A stretch of DNA of 7,271 nt from Pseudofrankia asymbiotica. GTDB lineage: Bacteria; Actinomycetota; Actinomycetes; Frankiales; Frankiaceae. The notes under the pieces were generated by a model, which saw only the letters and a list, made by a program, of their open reading frames with translations, made no database searches and had not been told where the DNA came from. Position numbers and translations under genes: made by a program. The DNA lies in assembly GCF_001983105.1 (NCBI RefSeq), contig NZ_MOMC01000024.1, positions 60,173 to 67,443 of the forward strand, read 5' to 3'. Shown here piece by piece: positions 1 to 6,130 of the stretch; the first letter of the stretch is position 1; each line of letters starts with the position of its first letter.

Positions 1-1
1 C

Positions 2-688
2 TCGTTGTACGGGATGTTCAACAACCCGGCGAGCGAGGTCTCCAGCCATCTGTGGGTGTCCAAGGGCGGCGCGCTCGAGCAGTACGTCGCACTGGACCAG
101 CGCGCCTGGGCACAGGCGGCCGGCAACCCGTACTGGATCTCGGTGGAGTGCGAGGGCTACGACACCGAGGACTACACCCCCGTCCAGGTTCAGCGGCTCG
201 CCGAGCTGTACGCGTGGGGAATGACCGAGTTCGGCTGGAAGGCCGAGATAACCGACAGCGTGGACGGGTACGGCCTCGGCACCCATCGCATGGGAGGCGT
301 GCCCTGGGGCAACCACTCCTGCCCCGGCACCATCCGCGCGAACCGCCGGCCGGACATTCTGGCAGCCGCGCTGGCGATGAGCGGTGGCTCTGGCACCACT
401 CAGGCACAGCAGCGCTACGTCTCGATGCCGACCCTGCGACAGGGTGACCGCGGCCCGCAGGTCGTCACCCTCCAGAACGCGCTGAACATCATCTTCGGCC
501 ACGAGGCGCCGACAGGCGACCCGAACCGACTCACGCCCGACGGCGCCTTCGGCCCGAAGACCGTGGCCAGGGTCGGCTCGCTGCAACGGCTCAACTCGCC
601 GTACTACGGTCCGATCGCCCCTGACGGCATCGTTGGCCGGGAGTCCTGGCTGAAGATCGGCTACATCCTCACCGGCATGAACCGCTGA
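2..688 (+). CDS. N-acetylmuramoyl-L-alanine amidase with C-terminal peptidoglycan-binding domain (5' partial)
   Basis: The reading frame is open to the left window edge, so the true start and the first part of the catalytic domain are missing; the TTG at position 5 is probably internal. Residue numbers count from that TTG. Residues 1-120 resemble the second half of an Amidase_2 (type 2 amidase/PGRP) domain: the SSHLWVSKGG strand, the DQRAW segment, the ISVECEGY strand (43-52) and the zinc-site region GTHRMGG with NHSCPG, where H94 or H104 and C106 are the likely ligands. The first zinc histidine would lie upstream of the window. A Ser/Gly/Thr-rich linker (about 126-134) leads to a PG_binding_1-type domain (about 144-218) containing LRQGDRG, TPDGAFGPKT and APDGIVGRESW. 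The family cleaves the bond between N-acetylmuramic acid and L-alanine in peptidoglycan. This architecture occurs both in phage endolysins and in secreted host hydrolases; without the 5' end I cannot tell which, or whether a signal peptide exists. Confidence 0.85.
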   Translation, partial: SLYGMFNNPASEVSSHLWVSKGGALEQYVALDQRAWAQAAGNPYWISVECEGYDTEDYTPVQVQRLAELYAWGMTEFGWKAEITDSVDGYGLGTHRMGGVPWGNHSCPGTIRANRRPDILAAALAMSGGSGTTQAQQRYVSMPTLRQGDRGPQVVTLQNALNIIFGHEAPTGDPNRLTPDGAFGPKTVARVGSLQRLNSPYYGPIAPDGIVGRESWLKIGYILTGMNR

Positions 689-693
689 GTTCA

Positions 694-738
694 AGGCGGG
701 CTCGGGTGAGGCACTGGGTGCCTCACCCGAGCCCGCCT
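694..738. terminator. Bidirectional hairpin terminator between convergent genes
   Basis: Bases 694-713 and 719-738 are exact reverse complements, giving a 20-bp GC-rich stem with a 5-nt loop (21 bp if C714 pairs with G718). It starts 5 nt after the amidase stop, and its right arm ends on the first base of the response-regulator stop codon (738-740), so it can serve both converging transcripts. Neither side has a clear T-tract, as is common for hairpins in high-GC actinobacteria. The termination role is inferred from position and symmetry. Confidence 0.85.
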
Positions 739-1382
739 CAGGAGTTCAGATAGGCAAGGACGGCGAGGACGCGGCGGTTGTCGTCGGCGGACGGCGGCAG
801 GCCCAGCTTGCTGAAGATGTTGTTGGTGTGCTTGCCGACGGCCTTCTCGGTGACGAACATGCGGCCGGCGATGGCGACGTTCGAGCGTCCCTCGGCCATG
901 AGCCCGAGTACCTCACGCTCGCGGGCCGTCAGGGTGCGCAGGGGTTCGTCCCGGGAACGCCTGGTCAGCAGTTCGGCCACCACCTCCGGATCCATCGCGG
1001 ACCCGCCGGCCGCGACCCGGCGAATCGCGTCGACGAACTGGCCGACGTCGCTGACCCGGTCCTTGAGCAGGTAGCCGACCCCGCCCCCGGGGCTGGCCAG
1101 CAGCTCGCGGGCGTACAGCGGCTGCACGTCCTGGGAGAGGACGAGCACCGGCAGACCGGGGATGCGCGAACGTGCCTCGATCGCGGCGAGCAGGCCCTCG
1201 TCGGTGAAGGTCGGCGGCAGTCGGACGTCGACGACGGCGACATCGGGGCGGTGCGCGGTCAGCGCGCGCACCAGTGACGGCCCGTTGTCGACCGCCTCGA
1301 CCACCTCGAAATCGTAGGCGGTCAACAGCCTGATCAACCCGTCACGCAGCAGGGCCAGGTCCTCGGCGAGAACGACACGCAC
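738..1382 (-). CDS. LuxR/NarL-family two-component response regulator
   Basis: A 214-residue protein, the usual length for NarL/FixJ-type regulators. The N-terminal receiver domain (about 1-120) has the acidic pair E7-D8, phospho-acceptor D52 in VVDVRLPP, S83 at the conserved Thr/Ser switch and K107 in YLLKDRV. The C-terminal GerE/LuxR helix-turn-helix (about 148-212) carries LTAREREVLGLMAEG and a TEKAVGKHTNNIFSKLGL recognition helix. It would bind DNA as a dimer when phosphorylated. The frame stays open upstream to 1613, but the receiver fold begins at the GTG at 1380-1382, which has a GGAAGG Shine-Dalgarno (1391-1396, minus strand) 8 nt ahead, so I place the start there. It lies 52 nt downstream of the GPP34 gene and is probably the last gene of the operon. 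No histidine kinase is present in the window, so its partner is unknown. The RLPPTxTDEGL stretch after D52 recurs, as I recall, in many actinobacterial regulators of this class. Confidence 0.93.
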   Translation of the reverse strand: MRVVLAEDLALLRDGLIRLLTAYDFEVVEAVDNGPSLVRALTAHRPDVAVVDVRLPPTFTDEGLLAAIEARSRIPGLPVLVLSQDVQPLYARELLASPGGGVGYLLKDRVSDVGQFVDAIRRVAAGGSAMDPEVVAELLTRRSRDEPLRTLTAREREVLGLMAEGRSNVAIAGRMFVTEKAVGKHTNNIFSKLGLPPSADDNRRVLAVLAYLNS

Positions 1383-1390
1383 GTGTACAG

Positions 1391-1396
1391 CCTTCC
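1391..1396 (-). promoter_or_regulatory. Ribosome binding site deciding the response-regulator start
   Basis: GGAAGG on the minus strand, 8 nt before the GTG at 1380-1382. It supports the short form of the response regulator over the longer open frame reaching 1613, whose extra residues are low-complexity Ser/Pro/Arg and overlap the GPP34 gene. Confidence 0.6.
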
Positions 1397-1434
1397 ACCT
1401 CACCCGGACGCCCGTCAGCCCGGTCGGGGCTGGC

Positions 1435-2130
1435 TCATCCTCCGGCGCTGTGCTCGGCCTTCTGGGCCTGGACGACCTTGCGCAGGGCGTGGCCGGCCGG
1501 GGCGATGGAGGCGGTGAGCTCGCCGATGCGGGCCTTGTGCGCGCGCCGCTCCCGTCCGGTGGCGAGGACGCGGATCTCGGCGAGGGCGCCGAGCGCGGCG
1601 AGCTGGCGGTCACGGCCGTCGAGGCGGTCCACCGGTGTCGGGCCGCGCAGCGCGCGGCGCACGTCGTTGATCAGCGCCCGTGTCGTACGCGGGTCGCGAA
1701 CAGTGACGACCGTCCGCGGGAAGATCCCGATCACCCGCGTCCGGTCCACCCGGACCCAGCGGCCGGCTTCCAGGTAGTCGCGGGCACATCGGGTCGTACG
1801 CCGGTTGTCCTTACCGATCCAGTGTTTCCAGGAGCGCTGACGCCCGGAGGTCCCGACCTGCTCCAGTACCCGCGTCAGGATCGGGTCATCGAGCGCCGTT
1901 GCGCCGGCGCCACCGGGCGCGCCGGTCCGGCCACCGGCACGGGCTCCCGGGCCCGGGACCACCTTGCCGGCCTCGTCGAGAATCCGGCCGCGCCGCCGCA
2001 GTTCCAGCAGGGCCGCGGCGCGCAGCGCCGGTCCCAGATAGCCACTGGCGACGCAGCCGTCCATCCGCTCTTTCTCCGGGTTGTAGGTCAGCAGGTAAAG
2101 CTGGGCTGGCAGCGAGTCGGGCAGGTCCAC
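1435..2130 (-). CDS. GPP34 (GOLPH3/Vps74-like) family protein
   Basis: A 231-residue protein with the GPP34 fold signature: an N-terminal LPAQLYLLTYNPEK helix (7-20), the GYLGPALRAAALLELRRRGRI helix and strand (30-50), then DEAGKVVPG. A Gly/Ala-rich low-complexity loop (about 59-79) replaces a compact turn. DDPILTRVLE (81-90) follows, then RSWKHWIGK (99-107) and the EAGRWVRVDRTRVIGIFP segment (121-138), typical of the family core. No signal peptide or membrane segment is visible, so it is probably cytosolic and peripheral to the membrane. Eukaryotic GOLPH3/Vps74 bind phosphatidylinositol 4-phosphate at Golgi membranes and recruit glycosyltransferases; bacterial members are common in actinobacteria and their role is not settled. 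It sits 33 nt downstream of the RHH gene and 52 nt upstream of the response regulator. The C-terminus (about 186-231) is basic and helical. Family assignment is good; function is inferred only from the family. Confidence 0.85.
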   Translation of the reverse strand: MDLPDSLPAQLYLLTYNPEKERMDGCVASGYLGPALRAAALLELRRRGRILDEAGKVVPGPGARAGGRTGAPGGAGATALDDPILTRVLEQVGTSGRQRSWKHWIGKDNRRTTRCARDYLEAGRWVRVDRTRVIGIFPRTVVTVRDPRTTRALINDVRRALRGPTPVDRLDGRDRQLAALGALAEIRVLATGRERRAHKARIGELTASIAPAGHALRKVVQAQKAEHSAGG

Positions 2131-2136
2131 GGCATG

Positions 2137-2142
2137 CTCCTC
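2137..2142 (-). promoter_or_regulatory. Ribosome binding site deciding the GPP34 start
   Basis: GAGGAG on the minus strand, 6 nt before the GTG at 2128-2130. The two ATG triplets just upstream on the same strand are in other frames, so this site supports the GTG as the true start. Confidence 0.7.
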
Positions 2143-2163
2143 GGGTCCATGCGGCGTTGGGAG

Positions 2164-2466
2164 TCATGAGTCGTCGTCATCGGCTGGATGGTCGTGGTCC
2201 GCCTCGAGTTCGGCCTCGTCGGCGACCCCGGCGGTGAGTTCGTCCTCGCCGGACGGTGGCGATGTGTCGGCGGCCGACCTGGGCGGCCGGCCGCGGCGCG
2301 GTATCCGGCCGACGGTGCCTGGCAGGCGGCCGGCGGACGACAGCGCGCCACGCAGCAGGAACTCGATCTGGGCGTTCGTGCTGCGCAGTTCGTCGCCAGC
2401 CCACCGCGCCAGCGCGTCGTGCACGGCCGGGTCGAGCCGTAGCAGGATCTTCTTCCGCTCCGTCAC
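2164..2466 (-). CDS. Small ribbon-helix-helix (Arc-like) DNA-binding protein with acidic tail
   Basis: A 100-residue protein. Residues 1-47 fit an Arc/MetJ/CopG-type ribbon-helix-helix: a basic beta strand ERKKILLRL (3-11), helix PAVHDALARWAGDEL (13-27), the turn RSTNAQ (28-33) and helix IEFLLRGALSSAG (34-46). Such proteins dimerise, insert the paired strands into the major groove and often repress their own operon. Residues 54-63 (RIPRRGRPPR) resemble an AT-hook core, and the tail after residue 73 is strongly acidic, ending in DDDDS. The GTG start (2464-2466) lies 10 nt after the SPFH stop and has no clear Shine-Dalgarno, which suggests translational coupling to the SPFH gene. A palindromic candidate operator lies ahead of the operon at 3533-3548. 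An antitoxin role is an alternative for this fold, but no toxin-like partner is adjacent. I infer autoregulation; the sequence does not prove it. Confidence 0.85.
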   Translation of the reverse strand: MTERKKILLRLDPAVHDALARWAGDELRSTNAQIEFLLRGALSSAGRLPGTVGRIPRRGRPPRSAADTSPPSGEDELTAGVADEAELEADHDHPADDDDS

Positions 2467-2476
2467 GGGCCGCGGA

Positions 2477-3469
2477 TCAGTGGTAGAGCGATCCGGCGTT
2501 CACCACCGGTTGGGTCGACTGCTCACTGCACAGCACCACGAGCAGGTTGCTGACCATGGTCGCCTTACGCTCCTCATCCAGTTCGACGACGTCCTGGCTC
2601 TCCAGCCGGGCCAACGCCGTCTCCACCATGCCGACCGCGCCCTCGACGATCCGGGACCTGGCGGCGACGACCGCGTTCGCCTGCTGACGGCGCAGCATCG
2701 CCTGGGCGATCTCGGGTGCGTAGGCAAGCCGGGTGATCCGCGACTCGATGACGTGGACACCGGCTGACGCCACCCGCGCCCCGATCTCGACCGACAGCTT
2801 GCCGGTGACCTCGTCGGCGTTCTCGCGCAGCGACATCTGCCCTGTCTCGTGCGCGTCGTACGGGTATCGGGTGGCGATGTGCCGAACGGCGGTCTCTGTC
2901 TGGATGGCGACGAACTCGACGAAGTCGTCGACCTCGAACAGAGCCTGCGCGGTGTCGGCGACCTGCCACACCACCACGGCCGAGATCTCGATCGGGTTGC
3001 CGTCAGCGTCGTTGACCTTGGCGACGCCGGTCTCATGGTTGCGGATCCGTGTCGAGACCTTGCGCCGGTTGGTGAACGGGTTCACCCAGCGCAGGCCGGT
3101 GACCCGGATCGTCCCGACATAGCGGCCGAACAGCGTCACGACCCGCGCCTGCCCTGGAGCGACGGCGGTCAGCCCGCCGAGGAACACGAAACTGGCGATC
3201 AGGACGAGCAGCCCGGCGACGAGGGCGGCCGCGCCGCCGCCACCCGTGCCGTCGTCGAACAGCAGGCCCGCGAGCACGATCAGCGCCGCCCCGATCACGA
3301 AGATCAGGAGCGCGCCCAGGAGCCCGACCGCGCCCGAAAGGCCTGTCATCGTGCGCTCCCCTACCCGGGGCCGCGGCATGTCGACCACTTCGCCCGGGTC
3401 GAGGCCGTCCCGGTGGGGGTCCGGGCCGGCTGCGTTCGTCGAGGCCTGGGGCGGGTTACCCGTGGTCAT
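2477..3469 (-). CDS. SPFH/Band 7 (stomatin/flotillin-like) membrane protein
   Basis: A 330-residue protein. A polar, Pro-rich N-terminus (1-44) precedes two hydrophobic membrane segments (about 48-70 and 80-101) separated by a Gly-rich hinge FDDGTGGGG. The SPFH domain follows (about 102-290), with [34 protein letters not shown], then [20 protein letters not shown] and the [14 protein letters not shown] region. The late helical part, [34 protein letters not shown] (about 253-286), matches the oligomerising helix of the family. SPFH proteins form ring or cage assemblies in membranes and organise membrane domains or proteases. The ATG at 3467-3469 has a strong GGAGGAG site (3476-3482, minus strand) 6 nt upstream. 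This is the first gene of the four-gene minus-strand cluster. The exact subfamily and partner proteins cannot be read from the sequence. Confidence 0.93.
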   Translation of the reverse strand: MTTGNPPQASTNAAGPDPHRDGLDPGEVVDMPRPRVGERTMTGLSGAVGLLGALLIFVIGAALIVLAGLLFDDGTGGGGAAALVAGLLVLIASFVFLGGLTAVAPGQARVVTLFGRYVGTIRVTGLRWVNPFTNRRKVSTRIRNHETGVAKVNDADGNPIEISAVVVWQVADTAQALFEVDDFVEFVAIQTETAVRHIATRYPYDAHETGQMSLRENADEVTGKLSVEIGARVASAGVHVIESRITRLAYAPEIAQAMLRRQQANAVVAARSRIVEGAVGMVETALARLESQDVVELDEERKATMVSNLLVVLCSEQSTQPVVNAGSLYH

Positions 3470-3475
3470 AGCGGT

Positions 3476-3482
3476 CTCCTCC
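3476..3482 (-). promoter_or_regulatory. Strong ribosome binding site for the SPFH gene
   Basis: GGAGGAG on the minus strand with 6-nt spacing to the ATG at 3467-3469, the best Shine-Dalgarno match in the window. It suggests efficient translation of the first operon gene. Confidence 0.75.
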
Positions 3483-3532
3483 GATCCGGCGAGCGGGCCA
3501 CCCTGTTGGCGGCACCCCGCTCGTCGTCTATC

Positions 3533-3548
3533 AAAGTGATATCACTTT
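3533..3548. promoter_or_regulatory. Perfect 16-bp palindrome, candidate operator of the SPFH operon
   Basis: AAAGTGATATCACTTT reads identically on both strands and is a striking AT-rich island in GC-rich DNA. Its near edge is 63 nt upstream of the SPFH start codon. On the minus strand it runs into TTTGATAGAC, which could serve as a weak -10-like element, so a bound protein could block transcription. The RHH protein encoded as the second gene of the operon is the natural candidate ligand, since RHH dimers bind short palindromic operators. Binding and promoter position are inferred; the symmetry itself is seen directly. Confidence 0.6.
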
Positions 3549-3889
3549 TCTGTTGACCTCGTAAGCCCCTCTCGGGCTCGCGCGCGTCGCGCATCGGACA
3601 GTCGTTCGGCCGCGATGCCGGGGACCGGTGTCGACGACCGGATGCCGCCGGCCGGGACCGCGTCAGGCGGCGCGGCGAACGCGGTGCGCGGTGTGCGCGT
3701 GACGCGGGGAAACGTGTGTCCAAGCGGTAAATACCAGGCCATGATCTTCCGGGCGGACGGTTCGCTCCGTACCGTCGTCGCAGGCGCGCCACCGCGGGTC
3801 AGGACTGCCTCGCCGGCTCGCCGGCCAGGCTGGACCTGCCCGCGGCGCTATCGCGGCGGCGAGCCGACCACGCGGCGTGAGGACTGGTG

Positions 3890-4867
3890 ATGCGAGACCT
3901 GCGCGACCTGCCCAAGGGGCATCTGCACCTGCACTTCGAGCTCGGCATGCGTCCGTCGACGCTGGCCGCGCTCGCCGCGCGCAGCGGCCTGCCGACGCCC
4001 CGAACCACCGGCTTCACGGAATTCGGGGGCTTCGGCGAGGTGGTCGGGGGCATCCTGCCGATCTTTCGGGAGGTGGCCGACTTCGAGCGGCTCGTCGACG
4101 AGATGGTCGAGGACGCCGCGAACGAGGGCATCGTCTACCTGGAGCCGAGCTTCTACCCGTACCCGTACCTGGAGATCTTCGCCAGCGCCGAGGCGGCCTG
4201 GGAGACCGTGCTCACCCGCGGCGAGGAAGCCGGCGCCCGCCACGGCGTGACCGTGCGCTGGATGGCGGCCGTCGACCGGGTCCTGGACACTCCCGAGCAC
4301 GGGGTGGAGGTCGCCAAGACGGCCGTCCGTTTCCGGGACGCCGGCATAGTCGCGCTCGGCCTGCACAACGACGAGAACGGCTACCCGCCGGACCCGTTCG
4401 TCGACGCGTTCCGCTATGCGAAGGACGCCGGGCTGCTGTCCACCCCGCACGCCGGCGAGCTCGACGGCCCGGCGTCCGTCCGCGCCGCCATCGACATCCT
4501 GGACGCCGACCGGCTCCAGCACGGCATCCGCGCGATCGAGGACCCGGCGCTGGTCGAGGTCCTCGCGCAGCGGGGAACGACGCTCGACGTCTGCCCTACC
4601 TCGAACGTGCAGCTGTCCGTGGTGCCATCGCTGGCCGAGCACCCGCTCCCGGCGCTGCTCACCGCCGGTGTGCGCTGCTCGATCAACGCCGACGACCCGC
4701 TCCTTTTCGGGCCGAGCTGCCTGCAGGAGTACGAGCTGTGCCGCGAAGCGCTCGCCCTGACCGACGAGCAGCTCGCCGCCTGTGCCCGCAGCTCGATCAC
4801 CGGCGGCGCCGCCCCCGCCGACGTCCAGGCACGCGCTCTCGCCGGCATCGACGCCTGGCTGCGTTGA
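3890..4867 (+). CDS. Adenosine deaminase family metal-dependent hydrolase
   Basis: A 325-residue protein, close to the usual family length. The zinc and catalytic set of the adenosine/AMP deaminase family is complete: H13 and H15 in the N-terminal HLHLHFE motif, H187 and E190 in TPHAGE, H211 in RLQHGI, the VCPTSN motif (234-239) and D268-D269 in INADDPLLFG. The spacing between these residues matches mouse adenosine deaminase (H214/E217, H238, D295/D296). The family hydrolyses adenosine to inosine, or related 6-aminopurines, in the cytosol for purine salvage. Two places differ from textbook adenosine deaminase: HFELG replaces the HLDG-type loop after HxH, and GLHNDE (157-162) replaces the GDE-type loop whose Gly contacts the purine. 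The substrate may therefore be another aminopurine nucleoside, or adenine. The start is ATG 3890, with GAGG about 8 nt upstream; GTG 3887 directly before it is an alternative. Next is the glycerate kinase gene after 58 nt. Confidence 0.9.
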   Translation: MRDLRDLPKGHLHLHFELGMRPSTLAALAARSGLPTPRTTGFTEFGGFGEVVGGILPIFREVADFERLVDEMVEDAANEGIVYLEPSFYPYPYLEIFASAEAAWETVLTRGEEAGARHGVTVRWMAAVDRVLDTPEHGVEVAKTAVRFRDAGIVALGLHNDENGYPPDPFVDAFRYAKDAGLLSTPHAGELDGPASVRAAIDILDADRLQHGIRAIEDPALVEVLAQRGTTLDVCPTSNVQLSVVPSLAEHPLPALLTAGVRCSINADDPLLFGPSCLQEYELCREALALTDEQLAACARSSITGGAAPADVQARALAGIDAWLR

Positions 4868-4913
4868 TGGTCGTGAGTACGGGGCCGGAATGCGCTGCCC
4901 GGACGGAGCGAAC

Positions 4914-4925
4914 CAAAATTACGGT
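4914..4925 (+). promoter_or_regulatory. Possible -10 element for leaderless glycerate kinase mRNA
   Basis: CAAAAT at 4914-4919 matches TANNNT at all but the first base. It lies exactly where a -10 box would sit if transcription started on the A of ATG 4926. No usable Shine-Dalgarno precedes that ATG (the GGAG at 4905-4908 is about 17 nt away), and the patch is A/T-rich against its surroundings. I see no clear -35. Weak inference. Confidence 0.3.
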
Positions 4926-6119
4926 ATGGATCGTCGACTGAAGGTCGTGATCGCGCCGGACTCGTTCAAGGGCTCACTCACGGCCGACCGGGTCGCGGCG
5001 GCACTCGCGGACGGCTGGCTGTCAGCCCGGCCCGGCGACGACGTCGTCCGGCTGCCCATCGCGGACGGCGGGGAGGGCACGCTCGACGTGTTCGCGGCCG
5101 CCGTGCCAGGCGCGCGCCGCCGGCCCGTCAAGGTCACCGGCCCCGATGGCACCCCGGACAGCCGCCTGGTCGACGCCGAGTGGCTCGCGCTGCCAGACGG
5201 GACAGCGGTCGTCGAGCTCGCGAGGGGCAGCGGCCTGCCCCTGCTCGGCGCGCGGCGCGACCCGCTCGGCGCGCACACGATCGGCCTGGGCCAGCTACTC
5301 GCCGCGGCGCTCGACGACGCGGCGACCCGCCGGATCATCGTCACCCTCGGCGGCTCCGCGTCGACCGACGGCGGTACCGGGGCGCTGGCGGCCCTCGGCG
5401 CCCGTTTCCTCGACGACGCGAGCGCTCCGCTGCCACCGGGTGGCGGGGCGCTCGCCGGGCTGGCCGTCGCGGACCCGCGCGGGCTGCGCCCGGCGCCGCC
5501 CGGCGGGGTGCTCTGCCTGACCGACGTCGACGCTCCTCTGTGCGGACCCCGCGGCGCCGCGGCGGTCTTCGGCCCGCAGAAGGGCGCGAGCCCTGAGGAC
5601 ATCGGCCTGCTCGACGACGGCCTGCACCGGCTCGCCCAGCTGCTCGGCGGCGAGCCCGACGCGCCAGGCGCCGGCGCGGCCGGCGGCACGGGCTACGGCC
5701 TCGCCGCCGCCTGGGGCGCCCGGCTCGTGCCCGGTGCCGCCACGGTGGCCGAGCACGCCGGGCTGCCCACCGCCCTGGCCGATGCCGACCTCGTCATCAC
5801 CGGCGAGGGCCGCTTCGACGCGACCTCGATGTCGGGCAAGGTCGTCGGCGGGGTACTGCGCCTCGCCGCCGCCCGCGGCGGCGAGGCCGGCCCGGTGCCG
5901 GTCCTGATCGTCGCCGGCCAGCTGGGCGCGCCGTCGCCGCCCGGCGTCGACGCCGCTCTCGCGATCGCCACCCTGGCCCGCGGTGTCCCCGCGGCGCTCG
6001 CCGAGCCCGAGCGGTGGCTCGCCGCCGCGGCGGCCCGACTGGCCGGCGCCAGGGTGACCGGCCAGGGACCTCGGGAGGCGGCTCGGGCGCCGAAGCGACC
6101 CGACTCCCCCATCGCCTAA
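4926..6119 (+). CDS. Glycerate 2-kinase (GlxK/GarK family)
   Basis: A 397-residue protein, slightly longer than the usual 375-385 for this family. It phosphorylates D-glycerate with ATP, giving 2-phosphoglycerate, and links glyoxylate, glucarate or serine-type catabolism to glycolysis in the cytosol. Family motifs occur in order: APDSFKGSLTA (10-20), PIADGGEGTLD (44-54), ARGSGLPLLG (99-108), LGGSASTDGGTGALAALGA (141-159), LTDVDAPLCGPRGAAAVFGPQKGA (198-221), GTGYGLAAAWGA (254-265) and DLVITGEGRFDATSMSGK (288-305). The C-terminal tail after about 378 is Arg/Ala/Pro-rich and probably dispensable. The frame is open back to 4782 inside the deaminase gene, but homology begins at LKVVIAPDSFKGS, so ATG 4926 is chosen; ATG 4890 is a less likely alternative. 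The 58-nt gap after the deaminase, with a possible -10 element, allows its own promoter. The acetyltransferase gene begins 11 nt after its stop. Confidence 0.93.
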   Translation: MDRRLKVVIAPDSFKGSLTADRVAAALADGWLSARPGDDVVRLPIADGGEGTLDVFAAAVPGARRRPVKVTGPDGTPDSRLVDAEWLALPDGTAVVELARGSGLPLLGARRDPLGAHTIGLGQLLAAALDDAATRRIIVTLGGSASTDGGTGALAALGARFLDDASAPLPPGGGALAGLAVADPRGLRPAPPGGVLCLTDVDAPLCGPRGAAAVFGPQKGASPEDIGLLDDGLHRLAQLLGGEPDAPGAGAAGGTGYGLAAAWGARLVPGAATVAEHAGLPTALADADLVITGEGRFDATSMSGKVVGGVLRLAAARGGEAGPVPVLIVAGQLGAPSPPGVDAALAIATLARGVPAALAEPERWLAAAAARLAGARVTGQGPREAARAPKRPDSPIA

Positions 6120-6130
6120 CGTGACACGAC

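Larger units (their letters stand above)
3470..3889. other. Divergent intergenic region between SPFH operon and deaminase gene
   Basis: A 420-nt region between diverging genes. It holds the SPFH ribosome binding site and the 16-bp palindrome near the SPFH side. Elsewhere it is GC-rich, with a small A/T-richer patch at about 3728-3735 (GGTAAATAC) preceded by an imperfect dyad GGAAACGTGTGTCC (3708-3721). Either could mark regulatory sequence for the rightward gene, but I cannot assign a sigma factor. An open frame from ATG 3615 to TGA 3888-3890 (91 codons) overlaps the deaminase start as TGATG. It has no Shine-Dalgarno and no recognised domain, so I leave it as a doubtful small gene. No RNA gene or riboswitch is recognisable. 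Confidence 0.6.

Noticed and set aside
687..748. GAGTTCA direct repeats around the terminator as a mobile-element footprint
   Set aside because: Only 7 bp, one copy lies within coding sequence and there is no other sign of insertion; kept only as a side note to the terminator.
1383..1613. N-terminal extension of the response regulator (77 extra residues)
   Set aside because: Low-complexity Ser/Pro/Arg, overlaps the GPP34 coding region, and a ribosome site supports GTG 1380-1382.
1450..2169. Long plus-strand open frame (239 codons) opposite the GPP34 gene
   Set aside because: It is antisense to a gene with clear family motifs and a good ribosome site; long shadow frames are normal in DNA this GC-rich.
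3564..3578. Short inverted repeat AGCCC/GGGCT near the SPFH palindrome
   Set aside because: A 5-bp stem is expected by chance in this base composition.
3848..4642. Long minus-strand frame (264 codons) opposite the deaminase
   Set aside because: The plus strand encodes an intact catalytic set; the minus frame is repetitive Arg/Val/Asp-rich with no recognised motif.
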